Positions 1 through 10,446 of a stretch of 64,000 bases of DNA are shown here, piece after piece; position 1 is the stretch's first letter; each line of letters begins with the position of its first letter. Source of the DNA: Physcomitrium patens (taxonomy: Eukaryota; Streptophyta; Bryopsida; Funariales; Funariaceae); NCBI RefSeq assembly GCF_000002425.4, contig NC_037270.1, positions 4,755,304 through 4,819,303 on the forward strand, written 5' to 3'. The notes beneath the pieces are model-generated. The model was not told the DNA's origin. It saw only the letters and a list, made by a program, of their open reading frames with translations, and searched no databases. Position numbers and translations under genes: made by a program.

Positions 1-1083
1 CAGATAAGATCTTGTATCTTGAACGAAGAAATGTTGCTCCGTCGCAACATCCCCAATCCGAATTTTGACATCTGGACAAGCTCCATATAATTCGCCCCAT
101 GTGTTATTAGCTGCTGGTATTGCCCATCCATGTTCCATATCAACTGGCCATTTTTGCTTCTTATAAAGATCTTTAGACATGAGATTTATTTCAGAACCAT
201 GGTCGACTAAAGCAACTATTGGTTCTTCTATATCTCCTACCTTCACCAATACCTCGGTAGTTACCCTTGCCCAATGCTTTCGAGTATAATGGCTCAAAGT
301 TTCCATTTTCTTGTCACTAGAATCTTCGAAACGTACTCGCTGATTATACCTATTCTTTTCATTTGTTGGTTGCTTGTAACCAATATCAACCTCTTCTTCA
401 TCTCTACATATTCTTGCATCAATAGCATGACTCATTCCAGTTTCGCCCATTAATTGCCTCTTTCGCTTAATGCTGTCAATGATGACATCATGAAACTCCT
501 TCTTTGCAATTTCCAAGACTTCTTTCAATGTGAATTCCACCTTAGCATTTAATATACGTTCTTCCAACACCCCTTTCAAATTTGTTGCCACTTCAATGTC
601 AGAAAGTAGCTTATAAGCAATTGATTTGTCTTTATCTTTTGTCTCCTTTGTTTTTTCTCCCAATGATGCTGAGGTATCCTTTACAGGTAATTCTTGTGAA
701 GCTGCCTCCCGAGCCTTCTCTCCTCGAGTTTGCGTCTTAGAAGAATTTCCTTCTCTAGTATCATCAAAATTTCCTCGTCTCTTTTCTTCCATTAAAGCTT
801 CATGTTGGCTCTTAGCAATATATGCATGAACTGAAAGAGACTCAACAGGATCCTCCCAACCTGTTCTACCTCATATTGTAGCTGCAGTCCTTAATAACGC
901 TTCTCGAGATAATTTCCCTTCTTGCATTGTAAAAACGACAGAAGCCCAAAACTCACTAGTTTCCGTACTTCCACCAATTTCATCATCTACTCTAGCACCA
1001 TAACTTGCACTTTCTCGTGCTGTTGTTTCATGCTCTTTTAGGTAATCTTGAACCAATGCTCTCATTCCTCCCTTGCCAAAATT
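1..1083 (-). pseudogene. Ty3-like retropepsin region, left-truncated, continues gag reading frame
   Basis: This is the continuation of the gag frame that begins at 2154. After an in-frame TAA (1087-1089) the frame reads on through a Gly-Lys-Gly-Gly-Met stretch, then meets a TGA at 871-873, and runs open to the window edge. Near 183-216 it encodes an aspartic protease core of the type V-A-L-V-D-H-G-S-E-I-N-L-M. The Asp-x-Gly triad carries His where Thr or Ser is usual. This gag plus DxGSEINLM protease architecture is known to me from Ty3-type elements of mosses and lycophytes (from memory, not searched). Reverse transcriptase should lie beyond the left edge. Both stops can arise by C-to-T or G-to-A transitions, so this copy is probably dead. 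Confidence 0.75.
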
Positions 1084-1086
1084 GGT

Positions 1087-2154
1087 TTAAAGAAGATCCT
1101 CTCTATTTTTCAATGCTATCTTCCCATCTTTCCAGCAAATAATTCCCTGCCGTATCATATTATTAAATTCATTGCAATCTTTTCTAGTGTGTGAAGCATC
1201 ATCACACCAAATGCATCTTTGTACATATCCTTGTTTTGAAACATTCTTTGAATTGTTTATAGAAGTATTCTCTTCAAGTCTTACCAATTTGATTTGAAGA
1301 TCTCGCATTCCTCGTATAATTTCTTCCATCCCCATATCTGCTTTCTTTGATAAGGATGTCGAAGGTTGAACTATAGGCATTGTTGATGGTGTTGTATGTA
1401 CTGGAGCTTTGGGTGCTTGTACTGTTTTCTGAATATTGCTCCTATCCTTCTTCCTTTCTCTTTTTGTAAGCAACCCCACCGCATCTTCAACGTTCTTCCA
1501 CTTTGTTGTCAATCCTTCATCTTCTTCTTTGTCTTCAAGAAGAAGTTCTAATTTCCCTTGCAATTCTCCATCAACAGCTTGAAGAAATAGATCAACTTTG
1601 TTCGGCTCCAATGTCAATTTTTCTACCTTCGATAATTGAGAGTATTGCCTCTCAAATTCCCTTAGTAGCTCTGTTGCTTGTAAATTCTTATTGGGCCGTT
1701 CAATCCATCCCAGAAACAGCTTCTTAGTAACAGGATCAGCATCTTCCAAGAAATATTCGTCTTTCAATGCATGTGAAAAATCCTCCCATGAATTCCCACA
1801 ACGATCCGTAATTGATGTAATGTGGTCCCTTATCTCCGGTATCGTGGCAAGTCCAAATAGTGCAACCATTTTCTTCTCAGAAATCCGTTTTAATTCCATT
1901 TCATGAACATAACATCTTAAATACCTTGAAATATTCCTCCCATCAAATTGATCAATTTTATTGACCACTGCTTGCAATGCTTTGGTTGCCAAAGCTTCCT
2001 TTCGATCATTGCTTTGCTGTTGCTGCATTTACAATGAGAAAGCTTGAAACAAACTAGCAATAGACGGATCCATGTGCATACCTTGTCCTTTAGAAGACTC
2101 CCCACCAGAAACTCCTCCCAAAAATCCTTCAAAATTTTTATTTCCATTTTCCAT
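1087..2154 (-). pseudogene. Ty3-like gag with CCHC zinc knuckle, moss-type
   Basis: The frame begins at an ATG at 2154 and encodes 41 residues before an in-frame TAA at 2029-2031. A 313-residue open stretch then runs from the ATG at 2028 to a TAA at 1087-1089. The middle part is alpha-helical and charged, as expected for a retrotransposon capsid domain, followed by a Pro/Thr/Ser-rich linker. Near the C-terminus there is a zinc knuckle of form C-x2-C-x4-H-x4-C (Cys-Ile-Trp-Cys ... His ... Cys). The same frame continues into a protease region to the left, so gag and protease form one frame. Its lineage differs from the chromoviruses elsewhere in the window. Two stops flanking an otherwise clean ORF suggest limited decay. 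A short functional product from 2028 is not excluded. Confidence 0.8.
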
Positions 2155-2774
2155 AAAATAAAGATAAAATCAACCGAAATCCAATACCTTCCACCTCAAG
2201 CTTTCACGCCGGGTTCACCACTTTTGTCGTATTACGTGCTTTCCTGCTCAAGAACGCGTCGGGCGTCTGGCTATAGAAGGTAGTATAGAGATTCGCTAGT
2301 AGTCAAGCAGTCTATCAATTTTTGACTGCTGGAATATAAACGACTGCAAGAATACACCGTAAATCTATACGGATTCCCTTCGACTGCTTGTCGAAGTCCT
2401 TTTTTGCCCCAGCCGATTGGTCTCTAGATGTTACAGAGAACCCCGAACAACCCAAACTGCTAATCTTTGATATCGCTTTGTACTCACGATCTTGTATCCA
2501 TTGACTGTCTTGTTAGATTAATCCAATAAATTTCATTCACTCCGCATACTCAATCCTATAGACACCCTTTTAATCCTTCAATCACAGACGTAACTCGATT
2601 TCACAAAACAGTCAAGAGTAATCAAACCCACTTCATTAAAAATCCCGATTCACCATTACAACACTGACTTCAATAACGATTGTCTCAGTCTTTTCGAAAC
2701 TCTATGAAGAAGAAAAATCCAATTCTTCGTCTTTTCTTCCCCGATCCAAAGAATGAAGCTCCTCTCCAATTTCC

Positions 2775-2960
2775 TTGATCTTCAAAAAAAAACCTCCAAT
2801 GAAACCGAACTAGTAACCTTGAAAAAAACTTGAAGCTCGCTCCTTGATCCAAAAAACCCCCCCCCCCCCTGATCTGAAAAAAAAAACCTCCAATGAAACT
2901 GAGCTAGTAACCTTGAAAAAAGCTTGAAGCTCGCTCCTTGATCCAAAAAAAAACCCCCAC
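2775..2960 (+). repeat. Tandem duplication of about 90 bp with poly-C run
   Basis: Two adjacent copies share the phrases CCTCCAATGAAAC, CTAGTAACCTTGAAAAAA and TTGAAGCTCGCTCCTTGATC. They are separated by A-rich runs and a 13-base C homopolymer at 2857-2869. Only a few base changes separate the copies. Confidence 0.85.
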
Positions 2961-3170
2961 CTTATCTTATCCTCTGAATTTCTTCAATCTTTCGTCTTGG
3001 ATCTGGAATTGGCTCCCGTCGTCAAAGCTTAGATCCGAAATTGGCTCTCGCCATCAAAGCTTTCTCCTCCATTTTTACCTTTAAGAGATCCATTTACCGA
3101 AAACAACATTCCCTGAAACAGAGAATAGGACAACCTGAAACAGAATCGAACCCCGTAATCGGGACCACAT

Positions 3171-3450
3171 TGAGTCGCCCGACCAATTCAGGTCTCATAT
3201 TGGATAAGAGTCCAGTAGTAAGATCCGGATTTTCCCGTAATCAGACTGCATTGGATTGCCCGACCAATGCAGGTCTCATATTGGATACGATGCCCATAGT
3301 AACTTGGATGTTCCCGTAATTAGACTGCATTGGGTTGCCCGACCAATGCAGGTCTCATATTAGGTAAGATGCCCGTAGTAACCTGGATGTTCCCATAACT
3401 AGACTGCATTGGGTTGCCCGACCAATGCAGGTCTCATATTGTGTAAGAGG
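3171..3450 (+). repeat. Tandem repeat, period 79-81 bp, about 3.5 copies
   Basis: Units start at 3171, 3252, 3331 and 3410, each opening with a variant of TGGGTTGCCCGACCAATGC followed by AGGTCTCATATT. Units 2 and 3 are the most alike. The array lies just upstream of element B gag, inside the candidate LTR or leader. Confidence 0.9.
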
Positions 3451-3698
3451 ACCCGGATTGGATTCTCGAAATTGGATCCAATTGGCTCTTCGAACCATGC
3501 TCACCCGTCGAGTGAATTGGTCCTTTCTCTTCTTGCTGACTCCCGTTATTGGAATCGAATGGAGCATTTCAGTATGCCCCAACTGACTGTAACGGGGTGA
3601 CTGAACCTGACCACTCAGTATTTGCACTGGAGTTGGTCGTTGTTCTCAATATTCGAGGTAATTGAATATTAATAAAAGTCCCCTTTCTTTATATTTTC

Positions 3699-4677
3699 AT
3701 GGTATACTCGTGTTACAACACGACAACGTTATCGCAAAGAACTGCAGAGATTGAAGGAGTCGTGGCAAGGCTTCATAATGATAGAGCATCTCGGATGGCA
3801 CAATCTAGGTTGCACCAGTCTCAAACTTCTACACTTGGAGAAGCAACTTTGCCTCTAGTTCGACAAGCACCGCTGGTTCTACAACATAAAGAGCCCCGAG
3901 TTAGCCTTCCGGACAAGTTCAATGGTACGCATTCCAAGTTTCAAGATTTTTCAACCAAATCAGATTGATAACAGTTTTACAGCTCGAATGCTATCCAACG
4001 GAGGAGTCACGTGTTGGGCTTGTTGGAACCTTACTTACACGACAAGTTCTATCATGGTTTGCTCCTTTGTTTGAGAAACGATCGTCTATACTAAACAACT
4101 TTGAAACCTTTTTGGAGGCGTTTGCGGAAGCATTTGGTGAACACGACAAGGTTCGATGGGCTACAACAAAGATCCGGTCATTACGACAAGGGATGCACTC
4201 TACATCAGTCTATGCATCGGACTTCAGGCAATTAGCATGTGACATCAATTGGGATGAAAAAGCGTTGATGACTCAATTCTATTGGGGTTTAAGGGATGAT
4301 GTGAAGGATTTGCTGTTAACTCTTTTTGATCCACAAACGCTCAACAAAGCTATTAGCCAAGCTGTGAAGTGTGATAACCGCATATTTCAACGTTGCCAAG
4401 ACCAACGTTCAAGACAACATACGATTCGCTACGCCCCAACTATATCGGCAAGCAGCGTGAATTCACATTCAGAGATAGAAGACTTACAAATTAATGCGGT
4501 ACTTGTCAAATCCCTTACTCTAGAAGAAAAAAAGCGATGTATGGAGGAAGGTCTATGCTTATATTGCAGTGAAGAAGGCCACAAAGTTGAAAACTGTCCC
4601 AAGAAGCAAAATCGACGTATTGTCAAGACTAGGAGCACGTTTATTCAGGAAAACGAGGATGCTCAGCTACAATAGGA
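3699..4677 (+). pseudogene. Element B gag (Ty3 chromovirus)
   Basis: Gag of a plus-strand Ty3/gypsy element. A first open segment (3699-3968) and a second (3965-4675) are in different frames; a small indel near 3945-3960 breaks what is continuous in the related elements of this window. The second segment carries the capsid-like region and, at 4556-4597, a CCHC zinc knuckle C-x2-C-x4-H-x4-C that would bind RNA. The gag frame ends at TAG 4673-4675. The protease frame that follows lies in the -1 frame relative to gag, as in elements A and C2. Inactive because of the frameshift. Confidence 0.88.
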
Positions 4678-5215
4678 ACCATGCGATTGGACAATGAAAT
4701 ATTGCAACAACAACTGGGTTCCTTTCTTTCCGCTCAACCTGCCTTTTGTTTTACAATCCCTTTGCTTATTGGCCCTCAGAAACTGAGTACCTTAGCATTA
4801 TTAGATTCAGGAGCATCTGCTTGTTTCTTAGACAAAGAATTTGCAAAGCATTATAAGATCCCTTTAGTACAAAAATCCAAACTTGTTCACATTGAGGTCA
4901 TAGATGGGCAACCTTTATTGTCTGGTAGTGTCACCCATGAATCAGAACCTATAGAAGTGACGTTTAAGGGCCATAGTAGTCATATTATTTTCAATATTAT
5001 TGAACTCCATCAAATCCTATTATTCTTGGTCTTTCCTGGTTGGAAAAGCATAACCCATCCATAGATTGGAAGTTGTGGAAGATGATCTTTCCCACAAAAC
5101 CACCCAAGAGCAAGCCTAGTAAAAAACCCTGAATAGAGAAATCCTTATTTATTGAAGCAAGAGCGTTTATAAGATCGTCCAAGGAAGGCACACCGTTTGT
5201 CATTTATGCGGCTCT
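4678..5215 (+). pseudogene. Element B retropepsin
   Basis: The aspartic protease motif L-L-D-S-G-A-S-A-C-F-L-D begins near 4800; the Asp-Ser-Gly triad is intact. Similarity to the corresponding part of elements A and C continues to about 5200 but crosses a frame break near 5030, where the open frame ends after F-P-G-W. Protease would cut the Gag-Pol precursor inside the particle. The frame break separates it from reverse transcriptase, so the copy is not functional. Confidence 0.85.
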
Positions 5216-6600
5216 AACTACTGGGGAGAAGATCTCGACAACAAGTATACCTGAGCAATATAAGGATTTTAAAGACGTGTTTCAAAAAAAAAAATGCCGA
5301 CATGCTACCGAAACACAGACCTTATGATTGCACCATAGACTTGCAAGAAGGAGCACAACCACCTTTTGGCCCAATCTACAATCTATCGCAGATGGAGTTG
5401 GCGGAGTTACAAAAGTACATCGACGAGAATCTAGCCAAGAACTTCATCTGTCATTCAAAATCGTGAGTTGGAGCACCCATCTTATTTGTGAAGAAGAAAG
5501 ATGGCTCATTGCGGATGTGCATAGACTATCGAGGCCTCAACAAGATAACAAAGAAGAATTGTTATCCGTTACCCTTGATTTCTGGTCTCTTAGAACAACT
5601 TGGACATGCAAGGATTTTTACAAAAATTGATCTAAGGGGAGCTTACAACCTCGTATGAATCAAAGAAGGAGATGAGTGGAAGACAGCGTTTCGTACAATG
5701 TATGGCCATTTTGAGTATAATGTCATGCCCTTTGGTCTTACCAATGCTCCAGCGGTCTTTCAATATATGATGAATGATATTTTTCGAGAGTACCTTGACG
5801 ATTTTGTTGTCATCTATTTGGATGATATTCTGATATTCTCCAAAAATGAAGAAGAACATGAAAAGCATGTTCGTTTGGTCTTGGAGAAACTACATGAGCG
5901 AGGACTATATGTCAAGTTGAAAAAGTGTTTATTTCACTAAATAGAGATGGAGTTTTTGGGATTCATTGCGACTACGGAAGGCTTGAAGATGGACCCCAAG
6001 AAGGTAGAAGCAATCGTATCCTAGGAGGTTCCGAAGACGGTGAGAGACGTACAATGCTTTCTTGGCTTTGCCAACTTCTATCGAATCTTCATCAAGAATT
6101 ACTCTCAAGTTGATGCTCCTCTCACTCAGTTGACATGCAAGGATAAGCTGGAATGGGAACCTTTAGTGGAGAAGGCATTTCAAGACCTAAAAATCTCAAT
6201 TACTATGGCTCCAATCTTGGTACATCTAGACTTTACAAAGGCCTTTTATTTAGAAACTGATGCTTCGGATTTTGCTTTGGGAGCTGTACTTTCACAAATG
6301 GGAGAAGACAAGAAGCTCCATCTGGTTGCATTCTATTCTCGAAAGTTCTCTGCTAATGAAATCAATTATGAGATCCACAATAAGGAACTTCTTGCTATAG
6401 TAGATTCTTTCTAAGAATGGCATCACTTTCTTGAAGGAGCTGCACATCCAGTGACCGTATACACAGATCACAAGAATTTGGAGTATTTCATGTTGGCTCA
6501 AGTTCTAAATTGACGTCAAGCTCGATGGAGTATGTTGCTATTTAGGTTCGATTTTGTTATCACTTATCAACCTGGAAAGCAACAAGGACTATCTGATGCC
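5216..6600 (+). pseudogene. Element B reverse transcriptase and RNase H
   Basis: Reverse transcriptase is recognisable in several frames. The polymerase active site Tyr-Leu-Asp-Asp is at 5815-5826 and is intact. Further matches are the palm motif around G-F-A-N-F-Y-R near 6065 and the RNase H core [14 protein letters not shown] near 6255. Stops include a TGA in place of Arg near 5656 (N-L-V-stop-I-K-E-G-D-E), a stop after K-C-L-F-H at 5938, and stops at 6412 and 6512. Several are CGA-to-TGA or CAA-to-TAA type changes. RNase H ends near Q-Q-G-L-S-D-A-L before the spacer to integrase. Confidence 0.88.
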
Positions 6601-7960
6601 TTAGTGAGGAGATCGTATCTTGTACCAAAGGCTGGAGAAGCAGCGTTTAATCAACAATATATGACGTTGTTGAAGCCAGAGCAATTTCGGCTTTGCGCTA
6701 TTATTATGCCAATTGATGCTGACTTCTTGAATCAGGTACGTGCCACAACCATTAAAGATTCAGTAGCCATTGATATCAAGCAACGAGCCAATGACAAAAA
6801 ATTCAAGATAGAATGAGATCTTTTATACTTTGAAGAGCGGTTGTATATCCCAAAAGGACCAGCATGACTCCGAGTTCTTCAATCTCGCCACGATTTTCCA
6901 GCTGCGGGACATTTTGGATTCAACAAGACCTTAGAGCTTATTTCTCGAGATTTTTGGTGGCTCCAAATGTGGAAGGATGTGAAAGATTTTGTCCTCTCCT
7001 GCGACATCTGTTCAAGATCTAAGAATCCTCGACATTGTCCTTATAGACTCCTACAGCCATTACCAATTCTACATCGACCGTGGTCTTCAGTTTCCATGGA
7101 CTTCATCACGGACCTTCCATCATCGAACTCATTTGACAGAATCTTTGTCGTGGTAGATCGGCTTACAAAGATGGCGCACTTTGTTCCTTGCAAGAAGACA
7201 TCGTCCAGTGAAGTCACAGCAAGGCTCTTTCTCGATAATGTGTATCGATATCATGGACTATCACATGATATTATATCAAATCGAGGAATCCAGTTTGTAT
7301 CAAAGTTTTGGAGATCTCTCTTTGAGATATTGAAGGTGGATATCAAGCTTTCTTTGGCTTTTCATCCTCAAACTGACGGCCAAACGGAACGGGTGAACCA
7401 AGTCTTGGAACAATACTTATGATGCAGCATCAACTATCAGCAAGACGATTGGACCACATATCTGCCGCTAGCCAAGTTTGCATATAACAACACCCTCCAT
7501 GCGTCGACTCAATATACACCATTCTTTTCCAACTATGGGTATCATCCAAAGCTTGATTTATTGAGTCCGTCAACAAATAACAATCCAGCAGCTGAAGGAT
7601 TTGCGAAACAACTATCAGAGCTTCAAAATACATTGAAGCTTCAATTACAATCCGCTCAAGAATCCTATAAGGCATCTGTAGATAGATTTCGGAATCAAGC
7701 ACCTACTTTCAAAATTGGAGATAAAGCATGGTTTCTTCGATGGAATATCAAGACCAAGCGACCATGTGATAAGTTGGACTATCGAAGATTGGGACCATTT
7801 ATCATCCAGAAGCAAATCAATCTAGTGGCGTACCATCTGGAATTATCGGTATCTATGAAGGTACATCCAGTCTTTCATGTTTCTCTGTTAGAGCCTTATC
7901 GAGAGTCGTCTTTTCTTGGAAGACTACAATGTCCGCCACCTAGTATTGAGATCGAGAACC
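6601..7960 (+). pseudogene. Element B integrase
   Basis: The zinc-binding HHCC region spans about 6888-7020 (His-x-Phe-Pro-Ala-Ala-Gly-His ... Cys-Asp-Ile-Cys). The catalytic core follows: the first Asp is in M-D-F-I-T-D-L near 7098, and the Glu in T-D-G-Q-T-E-R near 7388. The second catalytic Asp reads Asn (I-S-N-R-G near 7272-7290), a GAT-to-AAT type change that should abolish strand transfer. A TGA at about 7420 interrupts the C-terminal part, which continues to the GPY/F-like region (L-G-P-F-I-I-Q-K near 7788). Confidence 0.88.
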
Positions 7961-8100
7961 ACGAGGAATACGAGGTTGAAAAGGTACTAGATTCACGGCG
8001 AAGGTGAGGCAAGTTGGAGTATCTTGTTCATTGGTGTGGCTATGATATTAATGAGCGAACGTGGGAGCCAGCTAAAAATCTTGCCAATGCACTGTTATAA
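7961..8100 (+). pseudogene. Element B chromodomain
   Basis: After integrase the frame reads E-Y-E-V-E-K-V-L-D-S-R-R-R, a TGA at about 8005, then G-K-L-E-Y-L-V-H-W and T-W-E-P-A-K-N-L. That is the aromatic-cage pattern of a chromodomain, and it places B among the chromoviruses, which use it to target heterochromatin marks such as methylated H3K9. The TGA sits at the same codon as in elements A and C2. The reading frame ends at TAA 8098-8100. Confidence 0.85.
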
Positions 8101-8117
8101 TGTGTAAAGTCTTGCTT

Positions 8118-9450
8118 GAGAATGCTCCGGGCACCTGGCTATGGAAGGAAGAATAGAAATTGCGATAACAAAATCCTAAATAGAATACTAACAATGCTCT
8201 AATTAGACTATAATAATGGTAAACAAACGTAATCAAATTCAAAACAACTCAAAGAAATTTCCAACAAACAATAAAATTCTTAAAGAAATATTAGAATGAT
8301 CACAAATTTTACTCAAATATATGTCAATTCAACCTTAATTTAATTCTAGTTAAAATCCTATTGAATTTCACTCAACTTTAGAACAAACCTAATTAAATCT
8401 TAAACCCTAATAATTCCTAAACCCTAAGTCAAATCCTAAATAAATCTTAAATTAAACCCTATTCGAAATCCTAAATCCTAAACCAAATCCTAAATCAAAT
8501 CCTAAACCAAATCCTAATCCAATCCTAAATCCTAAACCAAACCTTAAATCAAATCCTAACCAAATCCTAATCCAAATCCTAAATCAAATCCTAACCAAAT
8601 CCTAAATCCTAATCCAAACCCTAATCCAAATCCTAATCTAATCCTAAATTCTAATCCAAATCCTAAACCCTAAATCAAATCTTAAATCAAATCCTAACCA
8701 AACTCTAATCCAAACCCTAAATCAAATCCTAACTAAATCTTAAACTCTAATCCAAATCCTAATCCAAACACTAATCCAATCCTAAACTCTAATCCAAACC
8801 CTAAATCCTAAACCAAACCTTAAATCAAACCCTAACCAAATCTTAAATCAAACCCTATAACCATGAACCCAAAAAAATTCACCTGTAGATCTACAACAAA
8901 ACTCTCGAAATCACTCAAAACATAAACCCTATTTTATTTCATAAAACCCAAGTCATCCGAAAAAAAACTCAACTTTGCAAAGCTCTTAAAAATTCATATC
9001 AACTCCAAATCACCCAAAATCAACGCCCATAGAAACCCTATCCAACCTTCTCTCCAACTCCACTCTCCAATTTGCCAAAGAGTCTCGGAGTCGTCGTCGA
9101 GACTCAGTTTTGTGCCTCAGGGTCTGATTTCGATCCTGGTTCATAACCGGCTCTCTCTGAGTATCAATATCTAGTTTTTCTAAGTAATTTTTTTCTAGAA
9201 TTTACTCTTAACTTTCTTCTAAAGATTCCTATATCATTTATTTTTCTAATCTATTTTGATTTGCCTTACTTATGGTACTACAAAATAAGTAGAAGTCACC
9301 TTTCTAAAAGGCAACATTGATACCTTTTAATTTTTCTACCCCTTTGGCTATTAACTATATTTCTAAGATAATTTGTTCTAATACTTTGAACTAAGATCTC
9401 TTAAATTATAATAATCACTACATTCTTTCACCTATTAATCATGTTACATC
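8118..9450 (+). repeat. AC-rich segment, candidate 3' LTR of element B
   Basis: This gene-free stretch starts with a motif related to 2248-2300 and ends with one related to 3711-3727, as would a diverged 3' LTR. It differs from the 5' candidate by containing a long telomere-like tract (8390-8865). No ORF of note is present. Confidence 0.3.
8390..8865 (+). repeat. Degenerate telomere-like tract (CCTAAA/AATCCTAAACC)
   Basis: Roughly 475 bases are built from imperfect units such as AAATCCTAAACC, AATCCTAATCC and AAACCCTAA. Units include exact CCCTAAA, the plant telomere unit, but most carry an extra AAT and C-to-T changes. A similar tract on the other strand lies at 42000-42177. Confidence 0.85.
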
Positions 9451-10054
9451 ACGACAGTGCCGCAAAAGGTACAAGAGTTTCATCAATAACATCCTCATAA
9501 ACCTAAGCCGGTTCGACGATAGCTTCCTTCTGAAGCTTGCTCACCCAAGAATATAAGAAAGGGGGAGAGCACCACCAAAATTCGTAGTCGATGTAGTTAT
9601 TTTTTCCAAGATAAAATAGAATTTTTTCAGTAGCCATAGTTTGGTCTTCTGATATGGATAGCCAAGAGATAGATATTATGCCAGTCAGATTATCTCAACC
9701 AACTAGCTCACGAAGGCAACCCCGAGATGAAGAACTGCCTATACCACAATGACGATAGAGGATACCGAGTAACCGATCACTGGTGATTGTATTTGAGTCC
9801 GAGCTTGCTTACGATGGTTAGCCAGAAGGCGTATTTGCAGGACAATTTCACAATGAGGACACGGAAGTCATGCTTGGTTAGAAGTTGAAGGAGTGGGCCA
9901 CTACCATTGGCTTCAAGGGCCAATAAACCACTTGCATCATAAACAACAGTTGGAGTTCATAACAGACGTTATGCGACAGATCTTCATTTTCTTGCGTTGG
10001 TATTGATCAAATAATATTGCTTCTCAGAGACCTCGAAGCTAAAAGAGGGAGTGA
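9451..10054 (+). other. Unassigned non-coding stretch ending in a polypurine tract
   Basis: No conserved domain is recognisable in either strand. A purine run AAAAGAGGGA at 10041-10050 lies immediately before the LTR at 10055, as expected of a retrotransposon plus-strand primer site. The stretch may therefore be the 3' internal end of the element that owned that LTR. Confidence 0.45.
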
Positions 10055-10093
10055 TGTTAGAGACATAATCCTTAGAACCTTCTAGAGACAAGT

Positions 10094-10241
10094 TTCTAGA
10101 ATCTTCTAAAAGCAAGTCTCTAGAACCTTCTAAAAGCTTCTTAGTTGGTAGAAGATATTAGAGACATAATCCTTAGAACCTTCTAGAGATAAGTTTCTAG
10201 AACCTTCTAGAAACAAGTCTCTGGAACCTTCTAGAATCTTC
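10094..10241 (+). promoter_or_regulatory. Cluster of consensus heat-shock elements
   Basis: Alternating TTC/GAA units with exact 2-base spacing occur at 10094-10106 (three units), 10176-10188 (GAA-cc-TTC then an imperfect third), 10195-10212 (four units: TTCTAGAACCTTCTAGAA) and 10224-10241 (four units: GAACCTTCTAGAATCTTC). A weaker site is at 10123-10130. Three or more contiguous nGAAn units is the established binding site of trimeric heat-shock factor. The cluster ends 42 bases before a TATA box. Confidence 0.8.
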
Positions 10242-10282
10242 CTAGTTGGTAGAAGTTGCTTAAAAAGCTTCCTAAATAGAAG

Positions 10283-10288
10283 TATATA
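10283..10288 (+). promoter_or_regulatory. TATA box of the isolated LTR
   Basis: TATATA within AGTATATATTGG, just downstream of the heat-shock element cluster. The sequence that follows (GAAGAGTTCTTCAATCTC) resembles the region after the TATA box in the element A/C LTRs (GAAGCCTTCTTCACTCTT), supporting its use as a U3/R boundary. Confidence 0.65.
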
Positions 10289-10446
10289 TTGGAATCGAGG
10301 CTGAAGAGTTCTTCAATCTCGACAACACATCTCTTGAAGCTCTAGCTCACCTCTCTGGTGTTGTTCTCATCTGATTAATCTAGTTCTTAGTAGTTCTTCC
10401 TGAACTTCTTGTTAGATCTCAAGTCTGTAATTTTGTGTCCGTAACA

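Larger units (their letters stand above)
2240..3698 (+). repeat. AC-rich segment, candidate 5' LTR or leader of element B
   Basis: No gene is recognisable between the minus-strand gag and the plus-strand gag of element B. A motif of about 55 bases at 2248-2300 (core CTGGCTATAGAAGG) recurs with mismatches at 8120-8175 (CTGGCTATGGAAGG), just after B's chromodomain. The end of the segment (near 3711, GTTACAACACGACAACG) resembles 9443-9460 (GTTACATCACGACAGTG). The simplest reading is a very diverged LTR pair around element B. Interior similarity is weak by eye. The segment also holds a tandem duplication, a 13-C run (2857-2869) and 79-bp tandem repeats, listed separately. Confidence 0.35.
10055..10446 (+). 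repeat. Isolated LTR (TG...CA) with heat-shock-type promoter
   Basis: A 392-bp sequence begins TGTTAGAGACATAATCC and ends TGTGTCCGTAACA. It is preceded by a polypurine tract, contains a TATA box, and has an internal tandem repeat of about 100 bp (TTAGAGACATAATCC recurs near 10158). It is read as the 3' LTR of a plus-strand element because of the polypurine tract on its left and because no primer-binding site follows it. No partner LTR is visible in the window. It directly abuts the copia RNase H end at 10447, so it inserted into, or recombined with, that copia element. Confidence 0.72.

Noticed and set aside
2236..2281. Primer-binding site of the left-edge gag element (GGTGAACCCGG on the minus strand)
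   Set aside because: The match to a tRNA 3' end is short and no LTR border can be placed next to it.
8390..8865. Chromosome end (true telomere)
   Set aside because: Units are degenerate and the sequence continues with transposons on both sides, so it is interstitial.
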